Source: Sphaerisporangium fuscum (lineage in GTDB: Bacteria; Actinomycetota; Actinomycetes; Streptosporangiales; Streptosporangiaceae). Taken from it: 64,000 bases of DNA. The notes beneath the pieces were generated by a model. The model worked only from the letters and a program-made list of their open reading frames with translations. It did not search any database and was not told the DNA's origin. This document shows positions 26,459 to 34,915 of the stretch, one piece after another (the first letter of the stretch is position 1; each line of letters opens with the position of its first letter). Made by a program: the position numbers and the translations under genes. The stretch spans positions 62,001 to 126,000 of the forward strand of contig NZ_JAHDTF010000024.1 in the NCBI RefSeq assembly GCF_018531465.1. Direction: 5' to 3'.

Positions 26459-27823
26459 GTGACCATCAGCGTCTTCGACCTGTTCAAAGTGAGCATCGGC
26501 CCCTCCAGTTCCCACACCGCCGGGCCCATGACCGCCGCCGGCACCTTCGTCCGCGACCTCGCCACCGACGGCCTGCTGGAACGGGTCGCCGGGGTCCAGG
26601 TCACCCTGCACGGATCGCTCGGCCTCACCGGCAGAGGCCACGACAGCGACAAGGCCGTCCTGCTCGGCCTCACCGGCGAACACCCCGAAACGGTCGAGAT
26701 CGACACCGTCGAGGCCCGGCTGGCGAAGATGCGCGCCTCCGGAACCGTCGACCTGTGCGGCCGGAGGACGATCCCGTTCGTCGTCGGCGAAGACCTGGTC
26801 TTCGACGGCACGTCCCGCCTCCCGCGCCACCCGAACGGCATGCGCTTCACCGCCTCCGGCCACGACGGACGGGAACTGCGCTCGAAGGTCTACTACTCCA
26901 TCGGCGGCGGCTTCGTCCTCGACGAGGACACCGTGGGACGCGAACCGACCCCGCCCGCCCTGCCGTACCCCTTCACCACCGCCGCGCAGCTGCTCGCCCA
27001 CTGCCGCGAGACGGGCCTGCCCGTCTCGGCGGTGATGATGGAGAACGAGAAGGCCCTGGGGCGAGGGGAGACCCAGATCCGCGACGGCCTCATCGGCCTG
27101 TGGCAGGTCATGCGCCACTGTGTCCGGCGCGGCCTCACCCACGAAGGCGTGCTGCCCGGCAGGCTACGAGTGCGGCGCCGCGCCCGTTACATGTACGGCA
27201 GGCTGCGCAGCGAGAGCGGCCTCGGGCCGTCCAGCCCCATGGACTGGGTGTCGCTGTACGCCCTGGCCGTCAACGAGGAGAACGCCGCGGGCGGCCGCAT
27301 CGTCACCGCCCCCACCAACGGCGCCGCCGGGATCATCCCCGCCGTGCTGCACGGCTACAACAGTTTCGTCCCCGGCGCCGGACCACTCGGCGTGGTCCGG
27401 TTCCTGCTGACCGCCGGAGCCGTCGGCGTCCTGTTCAAGCTGAACGCCTCCATCTCCGGCGCCGAAGTGGGCTGCCAGGGCGAGGTCGGCTCGGCCTGCG
27501 CCATGGCCGCCGCCGGGCTGGCCGAGGTCCTCGGCGGCACACCGGACCAGGTCGAGAGCGCCGCCGAGATCGGCATCGAGCACAACCTCGGCCTGACCTG
27601 CGATCCGATCGGCGGCCTGGTGCAGATCCCGTGCATCGAACGCAACGCGGTCGCCGCGGTGAAGGCCGTCACGGCCGCCCGCATCGCCCTGCACGGCGAC
27701 GGCCGCCACGTCGTCTCGCTCGACCAGGCCATCGCCACGATGCGCGACACCGGCCGGGACATGCTCGACAAGTACAAGGAGACCGGCAGGGGCGGCCTGG
27801 CCGTGAACGTCGTCGAATGCTGA
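26459..27823 (+). CDS. sdaA: L-serine ammonia-lyase, iron-sulfur type
   Basis: A 454-residue single-chain L-serine dehydratase that converts serine to pyruvate and ammonia in the cytoplasm. The beta-domain signature SIGPSSSHTAGPM is at residues 12-24. The alpha domain carries APTNGAAGIIPAV and the Cys residues of the 4Fe-4S cluster in EVGCQGEVGSAC, LTCDPIGG and QIPCIERN. The start is GTG with a GGAG-like site 5-6 nt upstream. Length matches one-chain enzymes such as E. coli SdaA. Confidence 0.95.
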   Translation: MTISVFDLFKVSIGPSSSHTAGPMTAAGTFVRDLATDGLLERVAGVQVTLHGSLGLTGRGHDSDKAVLLGLTGEHPETVEIDTVEARLAKMRASGTVDLCGRRTIPFVVGEDLVFDGTSRLPRHPNGMRFTASGHDGRELRSKVYYSIGGGFVLDEDTVGREPTPPALPYPFTTAAQLLAHCRETGLPVSAVMMENEKALGRGETQIRDGLIGLWQVMRHCVRRGLTHEGVLPGRLRVRRRARYMYGRLRSESGLGPSSPMDWVSLYALAVNEENAAGGRIVTAPTNGAAGIIPAVLHGYNSFVPGAGPLGVVRFLLTAGAVGVLFKLNASISGAEVGCQGEVGSACAMAAAGLAEVLGGTPDQVESAAEIGIEHNLGLTCDPIGGLVQIPCIERNAVAAVKAVTAARIALHGDGRHVVSLDQAIATMRDTGRDMLDKYKETGRGGLAVNVVEC

Positions 27824-27917
27824 CCGCTCCCCGGGCGGTGCGGGCTCGACGGCCCATCTCGGGCGGGACGGTCTGAACGGGCCCGGCCGGGCACGCCGTG
27901 CCGACGATTCCTCTCGC

Positions 27918-27953
27918 CTTGACGAAGAATATTGTCGCTGAGAGTCTTGCGCC
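27918..27953 (+). promoter_or_regulatory. Promoter of ArsR-SRPBCC operon, predicted leaderless
   Basis: TTGACG at 27919-27924 and GAGTCT at 27942-27947 are 17 bp apart, and the ATG begins 6 nt after the -10-like box, so transcription should start at or next to the ATG. There is no Shine-Dalgarno. The same layout precedes the paralogous gene at 41103. Confidence 0.55.
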
Positions 27954-28577
27954 ATGCTGGATGTGGCGGTGATCGAGGACCCGGCGGCGGCCGAGGTCTC
28001 GCTGGACCCGATACGGGCCCGGCTGCTGTCGGAACTTTCGGAGCCCGGATCGGCCACGATGCTGGCCGCCAAGGTCGGGCTGCCCCGGCAGAAGGTGAAC
28101 TACCACCTCAAGGCCCTGGAGCGGTACGGCCTGGTCGAGCTGGTGGAGGAGCGCCGCAAGGGCAACGTCACCGAGCGCGTCATGCGGGCGACGGCGGCGT
28201 CGTACGTCATCTCGCCCGTCGCGCTCGCGGCGGTGCAGCCCGATCCGTCGCGCTCCCCCGACCAGTTGTCGGCCCGCTGGCTGCTCGCCGTGGCCGCCCG
28301 GCTCGTACGCGACGTGGGCGCCCTGATCACCGGCGCGGCCAAGGCCCGCAAGCCGGTGGCGACCTTCGCGATCGACGGTGAGATCCGGTTCGCCTCGGCC
28401 GCCGACCGCGCGGCCTTCGCCGAGGAGCTCGCGAACACGGTCACGGCGCTGGTCGGCAAATACCATGACGAGAAGGCCGAGGGCGGGCGTCCGCACCGCA
28501 TCGTCGTCGCCGTCCATCCCAGCGTCACCAAGCCCATCGAGACCAGCGCGACCGAGATCGCGACGAAGGAGTTGTGA
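27954..28577 (+). CDS. ArsR-type HTH regulator (copy 1)
   Basis: A 207-residue protein with an ArsR-like winged helix at residues 15-75 (DPIRARLLSELSE, LPRQKVNYHLKALERYGLVELV) followed by a C-terminal region of about 110 residues seen in the same family. It is separated by one base from an SRPBCC-domain gene. ArsR-SRPBCC pairs are common in actinobacteria, with the regulator thought to control its partner. Highly similar to the protein at 40462-41103: long stretches such as GLPRQKVNYHL and VELVEERRKGNV are shared. Confidence 0.88.
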   Translation: MLDVAVIEDPAAAEVSLDPIRARLLSELSEPGSATMLAAKVGLPRQKVNYHLKALERYGLVELVEERRKGNVTERVMRATAASYVISPVALAAVQPDPSRSPDQLSARWLLAVAARLVRDVGALITGAAKARKPVATFAIDGEIRFASAADRAAFAEELANTVTALVGKYHDEKAEGGRPHRIVVAVHPSVTKPIETSATEIATKEL

Positions 28578-28578
28578 T

Positions 28579-29328
28579 ATGCGGCACGAATTCGAGGTGC
28601 GCGAGGAGATCGCGCTCGACGCCACGCCCGAGCAGATCTGGGAGGCCATCTCCACCGGCCCCGGCATCGACTCCTGGTTCATGGGACGCAACGAGGTCGA
28701 GCCCGGCGCGGGCGGCGCGCTGCGCCACAGCATGATGGGCCACACCGAGACCGCCACCGTGACGTCCTGGGAGCCGGGCAAGCGGTTCTCCTACCAGAGC
28801 GACCCCGGCCCCGACGGCACGTTCATGGCCTTCGACTACCTCATCGAGGGACGCGACGGCGGCAGCGCGGTGCTGCGGCTGGTGCACAGCGGCTTCCTCG
28901 GCGACGACTGGGAGGCCCAGTACGACGCCCTGAAGAAGGGCGACGGCATGTACCTCCAGAAGCTCGCCGCCTACCTCAAGCACTTCCCCGGGCGCACCTC
29001 GACGTTCAACACCCTGATCCCCGGCCCGCAGGTGCCCGACCACGAGCGGGTGTGGGAGACGTTCAAGAGCGCTCTCGGCGTGACCGGCGAGGTCACCCCC
29101 GGCACGCCCGTACGGCTGGCCGTCCCCGGGCTGCCGGAGGCGCGGGGCGTGGTCGAGGGCACCGCCTACCCCAGCATCCCGAGCGTGTGCACCGGTGACG
29201 CGCTGCTGACGTTCATGCACGGCTACCGCGACACCATCGTCGTCGAGCAGCACAGCTTCCTGCCCGACCCCGACGGCGAGGCCATCGAGCAGGCCTGGAA
29301 GTCCTGGCTCGCCACCGCCTTCGCCTGA
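28579..29328 (+). CDS. SRPBCC/AHSA1-like protein (copy 1)
   Basis: A 249-residue protein. The N-terminal 140 residues are an AHSA1/START-like SRPBCC domain (EEIALDATPEQIWEAISTGPGIDSWFMGRNEVEPG, ATVTSWEPGKRFSY) that forms a hydrophobic ligand pocket; the last 100 residues are a second, conserved region ending VEQHSFLPDPDGEAIEQAWKSWL. The ATG is one base after the ArsR stop. Its closest relative in the window is the protein at 39723-40460. Ligand unknown. Confidence 0.87.
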   Translation: MRHEFEVREEIALDATPEQIWEAISTGPGIDSWFMGRNEVEPGAGGALRHSMMGHTETATVTSWEPGKRFSYQSDPGPDGTFMAFDYLIEGRDGGSAVLRLVHSGFLGDDWEAQYDALKKGDGMYLQKLAAYLKHFPGRTSTFNTLIPGPQVPDHERVWETFKSALGVTGEVTPGTPVRLAVPGLPEARGVVEGTAYPSIPSVCTGDALLTFMHGYRDTIVVEQHSFLPDPDGEAIEQAWKSWLATAFA

Positions 29329-29377
29329 CCGTCACGGCGCCGCCGATCCCGGGCGTCCCTCCGCACGAGGGGGATCC

Positions 29378-29419
29378 CCGGGAGGACGCCGGCCGGCTCG
29401 GCGGCCGGCGTCCTCCCGG
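29378..29419. terminator. Strong bidirectional terminator
   Basis: A perfect 18-bp stem (29378-29395 with 29402-29419) with a 6-nt loop directly abuts the stop codon of the RraA-like gene and separates it from the convergent SRPBCC gene. Confidence 0.8.
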
Positions 29420-30127
29420 TCACTCCTCGATGGCGCCGCCGACCGTGCGCAGATGCTCCCGGAAGGTCAGGGAAGGCCTCTGCCGGCGCTGCTCCAGGTA
29501 GGCGGCGAACCCGACCTGGTCGCGCAGGGTGGTGCCGGTACGGATCCGCTCGGCCTGACGCCGCTCGGTGTCGCGGATCCTCTCCGCCAGCGTGAAGAGC
29601 TCCCCGGCGCGGCCGGCCGGGACGAACAGCACCCCGTCGTCGTCCCCCAGCACCAGGTCGTCGCGGCTGACCGACCACGGTCCCACGCTCGCGGAGTCGA
29701 GCGCGTCGTCCGCCTGAGGGTCCAGACGCAGGGGACCGGTCGGGATCGCCCCGAGGCTGAAGACCGGCAGCCCGATGGCCCGGATGTCGGCGGTGTCGCG
29801 GTGCAGCCCCCACACCACGACGCCCGCCAGCCCCGCCGCCCGCGCCTCCAGGACGACCAGGTCGCCGACGCACGCCTCGTCGAGCCGGCCGCCGTTGTCG
29901 ACGACCAGCACATCGCCGGGCGCGGCCCCTTCGAAGGCCTCCAGGAAGACGTCGACGCTGCCGGCGTGCCGGGCGGGACAGGCGCGTCCGGCCAGGCGGT
30001 CGCCGGGCACCACGGCGTGCAGCAGCGCCGGCGCGCACCGCACCGGGACGCCGGCGCGGATGCAGGCGTCGGCCAGATGGGCGGTGGTCAGCGCCGCGAA
30101 CCGCTTCCCGAGCTCCCCGTGATCCAT
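29420..30127 (-). CDS. RraA-family protein (HMG/CHA aldolase-like)
   Basis: A 235-residue RraA-fold protein. ATG 30127 has GAGGAG 5 nt upstream. The conserved segment GDVLVVDNGGRLDEACVGDLVVLEARAAGLAGVVVWGLHRD matches the metal/oxyacid site of 4-hydroxy-4-methyl-2-oxoglutarate aldolases, with Arg and Asp ligands (RDTADI). Related proteins also act as RNase E regulators (RraA), so enzymatic activity is probable but not certain. Confidence 0.85.
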   Translation of the reverse strand: MDHGELGKRFAALTTAHLADACIRAGVPVRCAPALLHAVVPGDRLAGRACPARHAGSVDVFLEAFEGAAPGDVLVVDNGGRLDEACVGDLVVLEARAAGLAGVVVWGLHRDTADIRAIGLPVFSLGAIPTGPLRLDPQADDALDSASVGPWSVSRDDLVLGDDDGVLFVPAGRAGELFTLAERIRDTERRQAERIRTGTTLRDQVGFAAYLEQRRQRPSLTFREHLRTVGGAIEE

Positions 30128-30272
30128 ACCGCTCCTCCTCACAGTTGTCGTCCGCCCCCGAGGCTGCCACCTCCGGGAACGGGCGGCAATCTTGCCGGGG
30201 CGGTCGGCGACCGGATCACGGCCGCCCCTCCGGCCGCGAGTGCGGCCCGGCCCCTCACGCAGGCCCGGGGCT

Positions 30273-30752
30273 TCACCGAACCGATCGGCCCGGCCTGCCG
30301 AGACCCTGGACGGCCGCGATGATCCCCTTCTTGTCGTAGCCGCCGGTGGGCATGGTCGCGCCGTGGGCGTGGCGGACGACGCCCCGCGAATCGATGAGGA
30401 CGCTGCCCGACTGCTGCATCGAGCCGAAGACCTTCCTGCTCAGGCCGATCATCTCGTGCGGGGTGCCCCGGCGGCCCACGAGGACGGGGAGCGGGATCCC
30501 GCGCCTGGCCTTCCACGCGGCCGCTTCCTGGCGGTCCTCGGGAACCGCGACGAGCACCTGGACGCCGCCGGCCTCGAACTCGTCACGGCGCCGGACGAGG
30601 TCCTGGACGTGCCTGTTGCAGACCGGGCACGACGTCGACCGCATGAAATAGATCAGAACGGCATGTTCGCCCTGGTAGTCGGACAGGCGGACGGCTCGGC
30701 CGTCGGTGTCCTCGAGTACCACGTCGGGCGCGGGCGATCCGGTCTGGAGCAT
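30273..30752 (-). CDS. AhpC/TSA-like peroxiredoxin
   Basis: A 159-residue thioredoxin-fold protein with the redox motif STSCPVCNRH (CPVC) after the second beta strand and GVQVLVAVPEDRQEAAAWKA typical of peroxiredoxin-like proteins. It lies 49 bp downstream of an ECF sigma-factor gene on the same strand and could belong to its operon, which would suggest an oxidative-stress role. Confidence 0.85.
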   Translation of the reverse strand: MLQTGSPAPDVVLEDTDGRAVRLSDYQGEHAVLIYFMRSTSCPVCNRHVQDLVRRRDEFEAGGVQVLVAVPEDRQEAAAWKARRGIPLPVLVGRRGTPHEMIGLSRKVFGSMQQSGSVLIDSRGVVRHAHGATMPTGGYDKKGIIAAVQGLGRPGRSVR

Positions 30753-30801
30753 GGCGAAGCTTCCCTTCGAACTCGGGTGGTGGGGTTCCGGGTCACACAG
30801 G

Positions 30802-31383
30802 TCAGGCGGCGGCGGGTCCGGGGCGACGCGGGTCGTCGGCGGGGCCGGTCATGCCGTCCAGGCTCAGCCGGAGCCTGTTGCGGGCCCGGTGGAGCTGGGA
30901 CTTCATCGCGGCGTTGCTCAGGCCGAGCGTCTCGGCGACGCTCCGCCCCGGATGCCCCAGGACGTCCCGCATGATCAACACTCTGCGCTGGACGTCCGGC
31001 AACTCCTGGATCGCCCGCGCGACGAGTTCGGCTTCCAGGCGCCGGATGGCCTCGTCCTCGGCCGACGTCGCCAGGCCGGTCTCGGCCTCCTCGTGGTGCT
31101 CGAACAGCACTCGCGCGCGGCGCAGGCACTCGTTCCGCACGATCCGGAACATCCATGAGGCCAGCGCCCCGGTGGCGCGCAGGGAGCCGATCTTCCGGTA
31201 GAGGATGATCAGCGCTTCCTGCGCGGCGTCCTCGGCATCCTGCGGGGACGCGCAGAGATGCTCCGCGAAGCGCCGCACGTGCGAGTGGGCGCCGTAGAGC
31301 ACCGCGGTGATCGACTCCTGGTCACCGGCCTGCGCGGCCTTGATGAGCTGCGTGCTCGCCCAGGAGCGGTCAGCCACGTCCAC
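30802..31383 (-). CDS. ECF RNA polymerase sigma factor
   Basis: A 193-residue sigma factor. Region 2 is YGAHSHVRRFAEHLCASPQDAEDAAQEALIILYRKIGSLRATGALASWMFRIVRNEC; region 4 is LPDVQRRVLIMRDVLGHPGRSVAETLGLSNAAMKSQLHRARNRLR. The start is GTG. No anti-sigma factor gene is adjacent, so regulation is not evident; the peroxiredoxin downstream is a candidate member of its operon. Confidence 0.9.
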   Translation of the reverse strand: MDVADRSWASTQLIKAAQAGDQESITAVLYGAHSHVRRFAEHLCASPQDAEDAAQEALIILYRKIGSLRATGALASWMFRIVRNECLRRARVLFEHHEEAETGLATSAEDEAIRRLEAELVARAIQELPDVQRRVLIMRDVLGHPGRSVAETLGLSNAAMKSQLHRARNRLRLSLDGMTGPADDPRRPGPAAA

Positions 31384-31530
31384 GCCCTCGAGCTCGGCGG
31401 AACGAGGTCCTGAAGTGCGGCTGCCGCACCGCCGGCATCACGACGTGACCCATGCGCGTCTCCTTCCCCAGTGTGCCTTCACCTCATAAGAGGGCCCGGC
31501 ACCGCGAAAGGATTCACCGCGATCAGATTC

Positions 31531-31953
31531 TCACTGTCCCAGGTCCGCGAGGTCACCACGGACGAGATCGGTCCCCTCGGGTGCCTCCGCCGGATCATCG
31601 CCGGTCCTAACGATCTTGTTGTCCCGGTCGACGAAGACGACCCGGGGACGCAGCCGGCCGAGCTCCTCCTCGGCCACCAGGGCGTAGGCGATGATGATGA
31701 CCAGGTCCCCGACGCTGACCAGCCTGGCGGCCGCGCCGTTGATTCCGATGACGCCGGAGCCGGCCGGCCCCTCGATGACGTAGGTGGACAGGCGGTTGCC
31801 GTTGTCGATGTCGACGATGTCCACCTTCTCGCCCGCCACCAGATCGGCCGCGGCCATCAGGTCGCCGGCTATCGTCACGGATCCCACGTAGTGCAGGTCC
31901 GCATGGGTGACGGTGGCGCGGTGGATCTTGGACTTCATCAGCGTACGGAACAT
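31531..31953 (-). CDS. panD: Aspartate 1-decarboxylase
   Basis: A 140-residue pyruvoyl-dependent enzyme that makes beta-alanine from aspartate for pantothenate and CoA synthesis. The N-terminus MFRTLMKSKIHRATVTHADL is canonical, and self-cleavage is expected between Gly24 and Ser25 (LHYVGSVTI). GVIGINGAAARL is the conserved second motif. No panB or panC is in the window. Length matches the family norm. Confidence 0.96.
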   Translation of the reverse strand: MFRTLMKSKIHRATVTHADLHYVGSVTIAGDLMAAADLVAGEKVDIVDIDNGNRLSTYVIEGPAGSGVIGINGAAARLVSVGDLVIIIAYALVAEEELGRLRPRVVFVDRDNKIVRTGDDPAEAPEGTDLVRGDLADLGQ

Positions 31954-32073
31954 GGATTCCTCACTGGTCGTCGGCGTGGTACCGGGCGCGTCGGCTCCGG
32001 TCCGGCGGCTCCGATGGTACGTGATCGCGCGCCTTCCCCCTGCGACGGGGCGGCGGCGAGAGGCCGGGGCCGC

Positions 32074-32949
32074 TCAGATGATCGGCGGGCGGCCGGCGGC
32101 GGTCAGCCGCAGTACCGTCGCCCAGGACATCGGCCGCCGCTCCCCGTGCCCTCCGGCGAGGCCTTCGCGCAGACCGGCGCCCCAGACGGCGAGGTGGTCA
32201 CGGCGCCGGATGCGGGCGACGCTGACCAGCGTCCAGGTGGCCAGGTAGATGGGGATCAACGGGGCGGGCAGGCGCCGGTAGGCGAGCCAGACGCGGTTGC
32301 GGGCGACCAGCCGGTAGTACTGGGCGTGCCGGGTGGGTGAGGTGGCCGGGTGATGGATGACGATGCCGGGCGCGTACCAGCCGGTGCGGCCCAGGTCCCA
32401 CAGTTTCCAGCTCAGATCGATGCCCTCGTGGAAGAGGAAGAAGTGGCCGGGCCAGCCGCCGGCGGCCTGGTAGTCGGCGCGGCGGACCAGGACGACGCCC
32501 TCGGCCATGACGGTGATGGTGCCGGGCCGGTCGGGGTCGCCGGCGCGCAGGCGCGGCACCCAGCGGCGCATGGTGATGCCGGTGTCGGGGTCGGCGATGC
32601 GCGGCTGGACGTAGGCGGCCTCGGGGTGACGGCGGGCCTGGGCGACGAGGCGGGCGAGGGTGTCGGGGGAGGGGAGTACGGCGTCGTTGTCGAGGAAGAA
32701 CAGGAACTCGCCGGCGTCGGGCCCGGCGAGGGCGTCCGCGCCGACGTTGCGGCCCTGGGGGATGCCGGTGTTGAAGGGCAGCGTCACCGTGCGCACGCCC
32801 TCGGGCACGTGGTCCGGTTCGACGCCGTTGCCCACGATGACCACGCGTAGCCGGACGTCCCGCTGGGCGAGCAGGGACGCCATCGCCTCGCGGAACGGGG
32901 CGGGCCGATCGTTCATGGTGAGGACCACCACGTCCACGGTCGGGGTCAT
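32074..32949 (-). CDS. Glycosyltransferase family 2
   Basis: A 291-residue GT-A-fold transferase: VDVVVLTMNDRPAPFREAM at the N-terminus, FFLDNDAVLPSPDTLARL as the DxD-like nucleotide-sugar/metal motif, and FLFHEGIDLSWKLWDLG as the conserved ED-type acceptor region. ATG 32949 has GGAG at 5 nt; an adjacent ATG at 32952 is too close. It resembles rhamnosyltransferase-type GT2 enzymes. No polysaccharide cluster surrounds it. Confidence 0.87.
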   Translation of the reverse strand: MTPTVDVVVLTMNDRPAPFREAMASLLAQRDVRLRVVIVGNGVEPDHVPEGVRTVTLPFNTGIPQGRNVGADALAGPDAGEFLFFLDNDAVLPSPDTLARLVAQARRHPEAAYVQPRIADPDTGITMRRWVPRLRAGDPDRPGTITVMAEGVVLVRRADYQAAGGWPGHFFLFHEGIDLSWKLWDLGRTGWYAPGIVIHHPATSPTRHAQYYRLVARNRVWLAYRRLPAPLIPIYLATWTLVSVARIRRRDHLAVWGAGLREGLAGGHGERRPMSWATVLRLTAAGRPPII

Positions 32950-33024
32950 CATGTCTCCGGGTCGGGCGGTCGGCGGGCGGGAGCGGTGTCACCTGCCGGG
33001 CATCGCCTCGTCAGGCGCCGTTCT

Positions 33025-33040
33025 CCCGGTCGTAACCGGG
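33025..33040. repeat. Small hairpin in divergent intergenic region
   Basis: CCCGGT and ACCGGG flank CGTA in the 244-bp gap between the GT2 gene and the TOPRIM gene. No other element is evident there. Confidence 0.3.
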
Positions 33041-33193
33041 CCACTCTAGCCAGCGCGGGCGTGGAGGCTCAGGGAAAGGACCGCGACACTCGCATCCGAG
33101 CGGCGGCCGCCGTCCTCCACGCCATGGCCGGGGTACCACCGTCAGCGCGTAAAACGGGATGAACCTCTCCGGTTCCGGTGCGAGGCTGGGCTC

Positions 33194-33772
33194 GTGAACG
33201 ACACGCACACCGTGGTCCTGGTCGAGGGGGCCAGCGACAAGGCGGCCCTCGAGGCGCTGGCCGAGCGCCGTGGCCGGAACCTGGCGGCCGAAGGCATCTC
33301 CCTTGTGGCGATGGGCGGCGCCACGAACATCGGGACGTACATCGGCAGGTACGGCCCCGCCGGTCGCGATCTCCGGCTCACCGGTCTGTGCGACGCCGGC
33401 GAGGAAGGCCACTTCCGGAGGGGGCTCGAGCGCGCAGGCCTCGGGTCCGATCTCGGCAGAGGCGATCTGGAGGCGCTCGGGTTCTTCGTGTGCGTCGCCG
33501 ACCTGGAGGACGAGCTGATCCGCGCCCTCGGTACCGACACGGTCGAGCGCGTCGTCGACTCCGAGGGTGAGCTCGGCTCGTTCCGCACCCTGCAGAAGCA
33601 GCCCGCATGGCGCGGGGGCACCACCCACGACCAGCTCCGCCGGTTCATGGGATCGGGCGGCGGCCGCAAGCTCCGCTACTCCGGCCTGCTCGTCGCGGCG
33701 CTCGACCTCGATCGTGTGCCCCGGCCGCTGGACATGCTGCTGGCCCACCTGCTGGGCAGTCGCAGACGGTGA
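33194..33772 (+). CDS. Stand-alone TOPRIM-domain protein, OLD-nuclease-like
   Basis: A 192-residue protein starting at GTG. Residues 6-130 form a TOPRIM domain: VVLVEGASDKAALEALAER holds the conserved Glu, and CDAGEEGHFRR plus CVADLEDELIRAL hold the acidic metal ligands. This is the C-terminal half of OLD-family ATP-dependent nucleases, here without the ATPase half. Related single-domain proteins are annotated as ATP-dependent endonucleases. No ATPase or other defence gene is adjacent, so function is open. Confidence 0.8.
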   Translation: MNDTHTVVLVEGASDKAALEALAERRGRNLAAEGISLVAMGGATNIGTYIGRYGPAGRDLRLTGLCDAGEEGHFRRGLERAGLGSDLGRGDLEALGFFVCVADLEDELIRALGTDTVERVVDSEGELGSFRTLQKQPAWRGGTTHDQLRRFMGSGGGRKLRYSGLLVAALDLDRVPRPLDMLLAHLLGSRRR

Positions 33773-33910
33773 TCCCCGTCGTCGCCGGCTGAGGCGGATC
33801 CGCAGGCGGGACCAGTGGTGACGACGGACGAAGATGCCGGCCTCACATTCCGCCGAGCTGTCTCGTCGTTCTGGTGAGAGCAGATGCACCAAAGGAAGGT
33901 CGGGGGCACC

Positions 33911-34843
33911 ATGACCACCCCATCCGGGCCCGGGGACGGCCGGCTCGATCCGGAGCTGAGCGTGATCGTGAGCGAGCGGCGTCAGCTGATCAATCTCGCC
34001 TACCGGCTCCTCGGCTCGCTGGCCGAGGCCGAGGACGCCGTCCAGGAGACGTACACCCGCTGGTACGCCATGTCGCCGCGGCAGCAGGAGGCCATCGAGT
34101 CTCCCGCCGCCTGGCTGACGAAGGTCGCCAGTCGCGTCTGCCTGGACCTGCTCGGCTCGGCGCGGGCCCGGCGGGAGCACTACGTGGGGGAGTGGATCCC
34201 CGAGCCGCTGCCCGATCGTAGAGAGTGGGTCGGTGGCGGGCCGGACGAGATCACGGCCGACCCGGCCGACCGGGTCACCCTCGACGAGTCGATCACCATG
34301 GCCTTTCTGGTCGTGCTGGACTCGATGACCCCGGCCGAGCGGGTCGCGTTCGTCCTGCACGACGTCTTCCGCTACCCCTTCGCCGAAGTCGCCGAGATCG
34401 TCGGCCGTACGCCGGCGGCCTGCCGCCAGCTGGCCACCTCGGCCCGCCGCCGCGTCCGCGCCTCGCAGGCCGCCGCGGCTCCGGCGGTCCGGCGGGCGAG
34501 CGTCGTCAGGGACTTCAGGCAGGCATGGGAGGCCAAGGACATCGAGGCTCTCATCGGCCTGCTCGCCCCCGACGCCACCGGGATCGCCGACGGCGGCGGC
34601 CTGGTCAGCGCCGTGCTCCACCCCATCGAAGGCGGCGAGCAGATCGCGCGTTACATGGTCGGGATCATCGACCTGGCGCCCGACCTTGTGATCCTGGAGC
34701 GTACGGTCAACGGCCAGCCCGGTCTGGTGGCCCAGCAGGACGGTGTCACCGTGCTGGTGATGGCGGTCGACGTCGCGGGCGATCGGATCAAGCACCTGTG
34801 GGCCGTGCGCAACCCCGACAAACTCCGGCCGTGGACGGGCTGA
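33911..34843 (+). CDS. SigJ-like ECF sigma factor with SnoaL C-terminal domain
   Basis: A 310-residue factor. Region 2 is LINLAYRLLGSLAEAEDAVQETYTRWY and region 4 is MTPAERVAFVLHDVFRYPFAEVAEIVGRTPAACRQLATSARRRV. The last 110 residues (VVRDFRQAWEAKDIEALIGLLAPDATGIADGGG) are a SnoaL-like domain, the ECF41-type layout in which the extension modulates sigma activity in place of an anti-sigma protein. ATG 33911 is chosen because AAGGAAGG lies about 11 nt upstream; ATG 33884 is the alternative. ECF41 factors usually sit next to a carboxymuconolactone decarboxylase or oxidoreductase; here the neighbour is a convergent flavoprotein gene. Confidence 0.9.
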   Translation: MTTPSGPGDGRLDPELSVIVSERRQLINLAYRLLGSLAEAEDAVQETYTRWYAMSPRQQEAIESPAAWLTKVASRVCLDLLGSARARREHYVGEWIPEPLPDRREWVGGGPDEITADPADRVTLDESITMAFLVVLDSMTPAERVAFVLHDVFRYPFAEVAEIVGRTPAACRQLATSARRRVRASQAAAAPAVRRASVVRDFRQAWEAKDIEALIGLLAPDATGIADGGGLVSAVLHPIEGGEQIARYMVGIIDLAPDLVILERTVNGQPGLVAQQDGVTVLVMAVDVAGDRIKHLWAVRNPDKLRPWTG

Positions 34844-34860
34844 CGGCCGTGCCGCCGGAA

Positions 34861-34893
34861 GAGCCGCCGTGGGCGAGATGCCCGGGGCGGCTC
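34861..34893. terminator. Terminator between convergent genes
   Basis: GAGCCGCC (34861-34868) pairs with GGCGGCTC (34886-34893), continued by GGGC with GCCC after a two-base internal loop. Confidence 0.65.
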
Positions 34894-34915
34894 CGTGCTG
34901 CATTCGGCCGGAGCG

